Position numbers and translations under genes: made by a program
Notes under the pieces: model-generated
The model's input: the letters and a program-made list of their open reading frames with translations, nothing else
Databases searched by the model: none
Told to the model about the DNA's origin: nothing
Source of the DNA: CAIWTU01 sp963815135
Lineage (GTDB): Bacteria; Desulfobacterota; Desulfuromonadia; Geobacterales; Geobacteraceae
DNA: 64,000 nt
Assembly (NCBI GenBank): GCA_963815135.1
Contig: CAWFFO010000007.1
Coordinates: 62,001 to 126,000 of the forward strand
Direction: 5' to 3'
Part shown: positions 63,045 through 64,000 of the stretch, piece after piece
Layout of the letters: every line of letters begins with the position of its first letter
Position numbering within the stretch: the stretch's first letter is position 1

Positions 63045-64000
63045 TTACTTCCCGGTGGTGAAGCTTGAAACTGTGCTTACCGCGTGCGAATTGGGCCCGT
63101 CAGCGGTAACCCTCCAGTAATATGTCGTTGACGGGGCAAGTGTTGTTGAAGTGCTCACAGTATTTGATGAGCCACTACCTCCCCCTCCGCAGGAAGATAT
63201 AACAAGCCCCGAAGATGCTATAAGTAAAAGTATGCAGAGATATTTCCTGCTCCTTCTCGGCGCGCCGACCGCGATTACTCCGAATAATCCGAAGAAAAGG
63301 AAATTGCCGTTTCCGAACCTGGCAAGTAAAGTTTTCATACTTTTCCCGGTGGAAGCAACCTGGGTAGCAACAGTTGTCCAGGTTGTCTGGTCCGTGGATA
63401 TTTCAACGGTATAGTTGACTTTTGCGGTGGGGTCAGTATCCGCAAACTTCGTCCATGCCAGTCTCGTAGCCTTCCAGGAAACCTGGGTGGCCCCGTTGAT
63501 GGGAGTGACAATTGCCGGTCCTTCCAGATCGCCATATATAATGATCTTCTCCTGGTCGACGTAGCCCCAGCCGGATTCAAGTACATTTATGTCGGTTGTT
63601 CCGGCCGGAAGCGGTTCAACCTTTATTATCGTGGCTGATTTCGAGGAGAAGCCTGCATTGTGGTCGGCGTTGCCGTCATAAGGCCAGATAACGCTCTGAT
63701 TTGTTGCGGTTGAAGCCTGGTCGGGCGGGCCGACGATTTTCTGGGGGGTTACGATGCGGAATGGTCCTTCCGTGCCGTTAGCCAGCTTGTTGGTGGAATC
63801 CAGATATCCCGGGACCAGGTCCTTGCCGTCTGCCTGGAGAGCAAGGATGAGGCGAAGGTCGCCATTGACACTTATCTGATCGCCATGATTGCGTCCGGTG
63901 GTTCCTGGAGAGCTGTAATCACACCATCCTCCGTTGATTTTGTCCGCCTGGGCATTGTAATAATAAGTAGCCGCTGGATATGTCCCGTTGACATATGGAG
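63045..64000 (-). CDS. Secreted beta-domain protein with internal anchor-like segment (N-terminus off the right edge)
   Basis: Open from the right edge to TAA at 63045-63047; about 318 residues visible. Order: a domain with GDLRLILALQADGKDLVPGY, TEGPFRIVTPQKIVGPPDQ and DGNADHNAGFSSKSATIIKV; a beta domain (KVNYTVEISTDQTTWTTVAT); then KTLLARFGNGNFLFFGLFGV, a basic PRRSRK, a second hydrophobic run CILLLIASSGLVISSC, GGGGSGSS, and finally an FN3-like tail (TTLAPSTTYYWRVTADGPNS ... FTTGK). The hydrophobic-basic-hydrophobic-Cys-Gly4 block resembles a protein-sorting signal but sits ~45 residues before the C-terminus. The EGP...GPPDQ part resembles some periplasmic redox-associated proteins; the function is unknown. 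Confidence 0.72.
   Translation of the reverse strand, partial: PYVNGTYPAATYYYNAQADKINGGWCDYSSPGTTGRNHGDQISVNGDLRLILALQADGKDLVPGYLDSTNKLANGTEGPFRIVTPQKIVGPPDQASTATNQSVIWPYDGNADHNAGFSSKSATIIKVEPLPAGTTDINVLESGWGYVDQEKIIIYGDLEGPAIVTPINGATQVSWKATRLAWTKFADTDPTAKVNYTVEISTDQTTWTTVATQVASTGKSMKTLLARFGNGNFLFFGLFGVIAVGAPRRSRKYLCILLLIASSGLVISSCGGGGSGSSNTVSTSTTLAPSTTYYWRVTADGPNSHAVSTVSSFTTGK

Overview
The window looks like chromosome of a Geobacter/Pelobacter-type anaerobe (Desulfuromonadia). This is inferred from gene content: a hisZ-purA pair, H+-pumping pyrophosphatase, tungsten aldehyde oxidoreductase, tungstate transporter, sigma-54 control, several porins, many lipoproteins and FN3-type secreted proteins. 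Base composition appears near 50 % GC. Most genes have clear Shine-Dalgarno sites and many end in strong hairpin terminators.

Layout. 1-13.4 kb: a degenerate receiver protein, a DUF362 ferredoxin-like protein, secreted CARDB/IPT protein, dienelactone hydrolase, an acetolactate synthase gene behind a textbook leader-peptide attenuator, Nudix hydrolase, TtcA, lipoproteins, a ROK sugar kinase and a DinG-type helicase fused to a RadC-like JAMM domain. 13.4-27.3 kb: zinc/manganese ABC transporter (znuACB-like), prfC (frameshifted), DoxX, TatD, TcdA, a ferritin-like protein, hppA (frameshifted), a two-gene FAD/Fe-S 2-hydroxyacid dehydrogenase and an XRE-cupin regulator. 27.7-33.4 kb: lipoprotein, porin, hisZ, purA (heavily frameshifted), tRNA-Lys and tRNA-Glu.

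33.7-54.4 kb is the most coherent region, a tungsten/molybdenum and alcohol-oxidation island. It holds mobB, a porin behind a sigma-54 promoter and a riboswitch-like leader, an AcoR-like sigma-54 activator, an iron alcohol dehydrogenase behind a second sigma-54 promoter, a tungsten aldehyde:ferredoxin oxidoreductase, moaA, a MOSC protein, an OprO/P-like porin, tupABC, moeA-moaC-mog, and a protein resembling the subunits of the molybdenum storage protein MoSto. Read together: alcohol is oxidised to aldehyde and then to acid by a W-enzyme, with oxyanion uptake, cofactor synthesis and possibly metal storage encoded alongside.

54.5-64 kb: an ECF-type importer (S, T and fused A-A' components) with a TonB-dependent receptor, a TonB protein, an FN3 lipoprotein (frameshifted), and the C-terminal part of a secreted protein with an unusual membrane-anchor-like segment placed before its last beta-domain. 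Two inverted copies of a ~173-bp MITE-like repeat (33.5 and 61.5 kb) and a 165-bp near-palindrome (3.4 kb) are present.

Caution: conserved housekeeping genes (prfC, hppA, purA, adh) and others carry clusters of 1-nt indels while still reading as intact proteins across frames. Sequence error is a more likely cause than gene decay.
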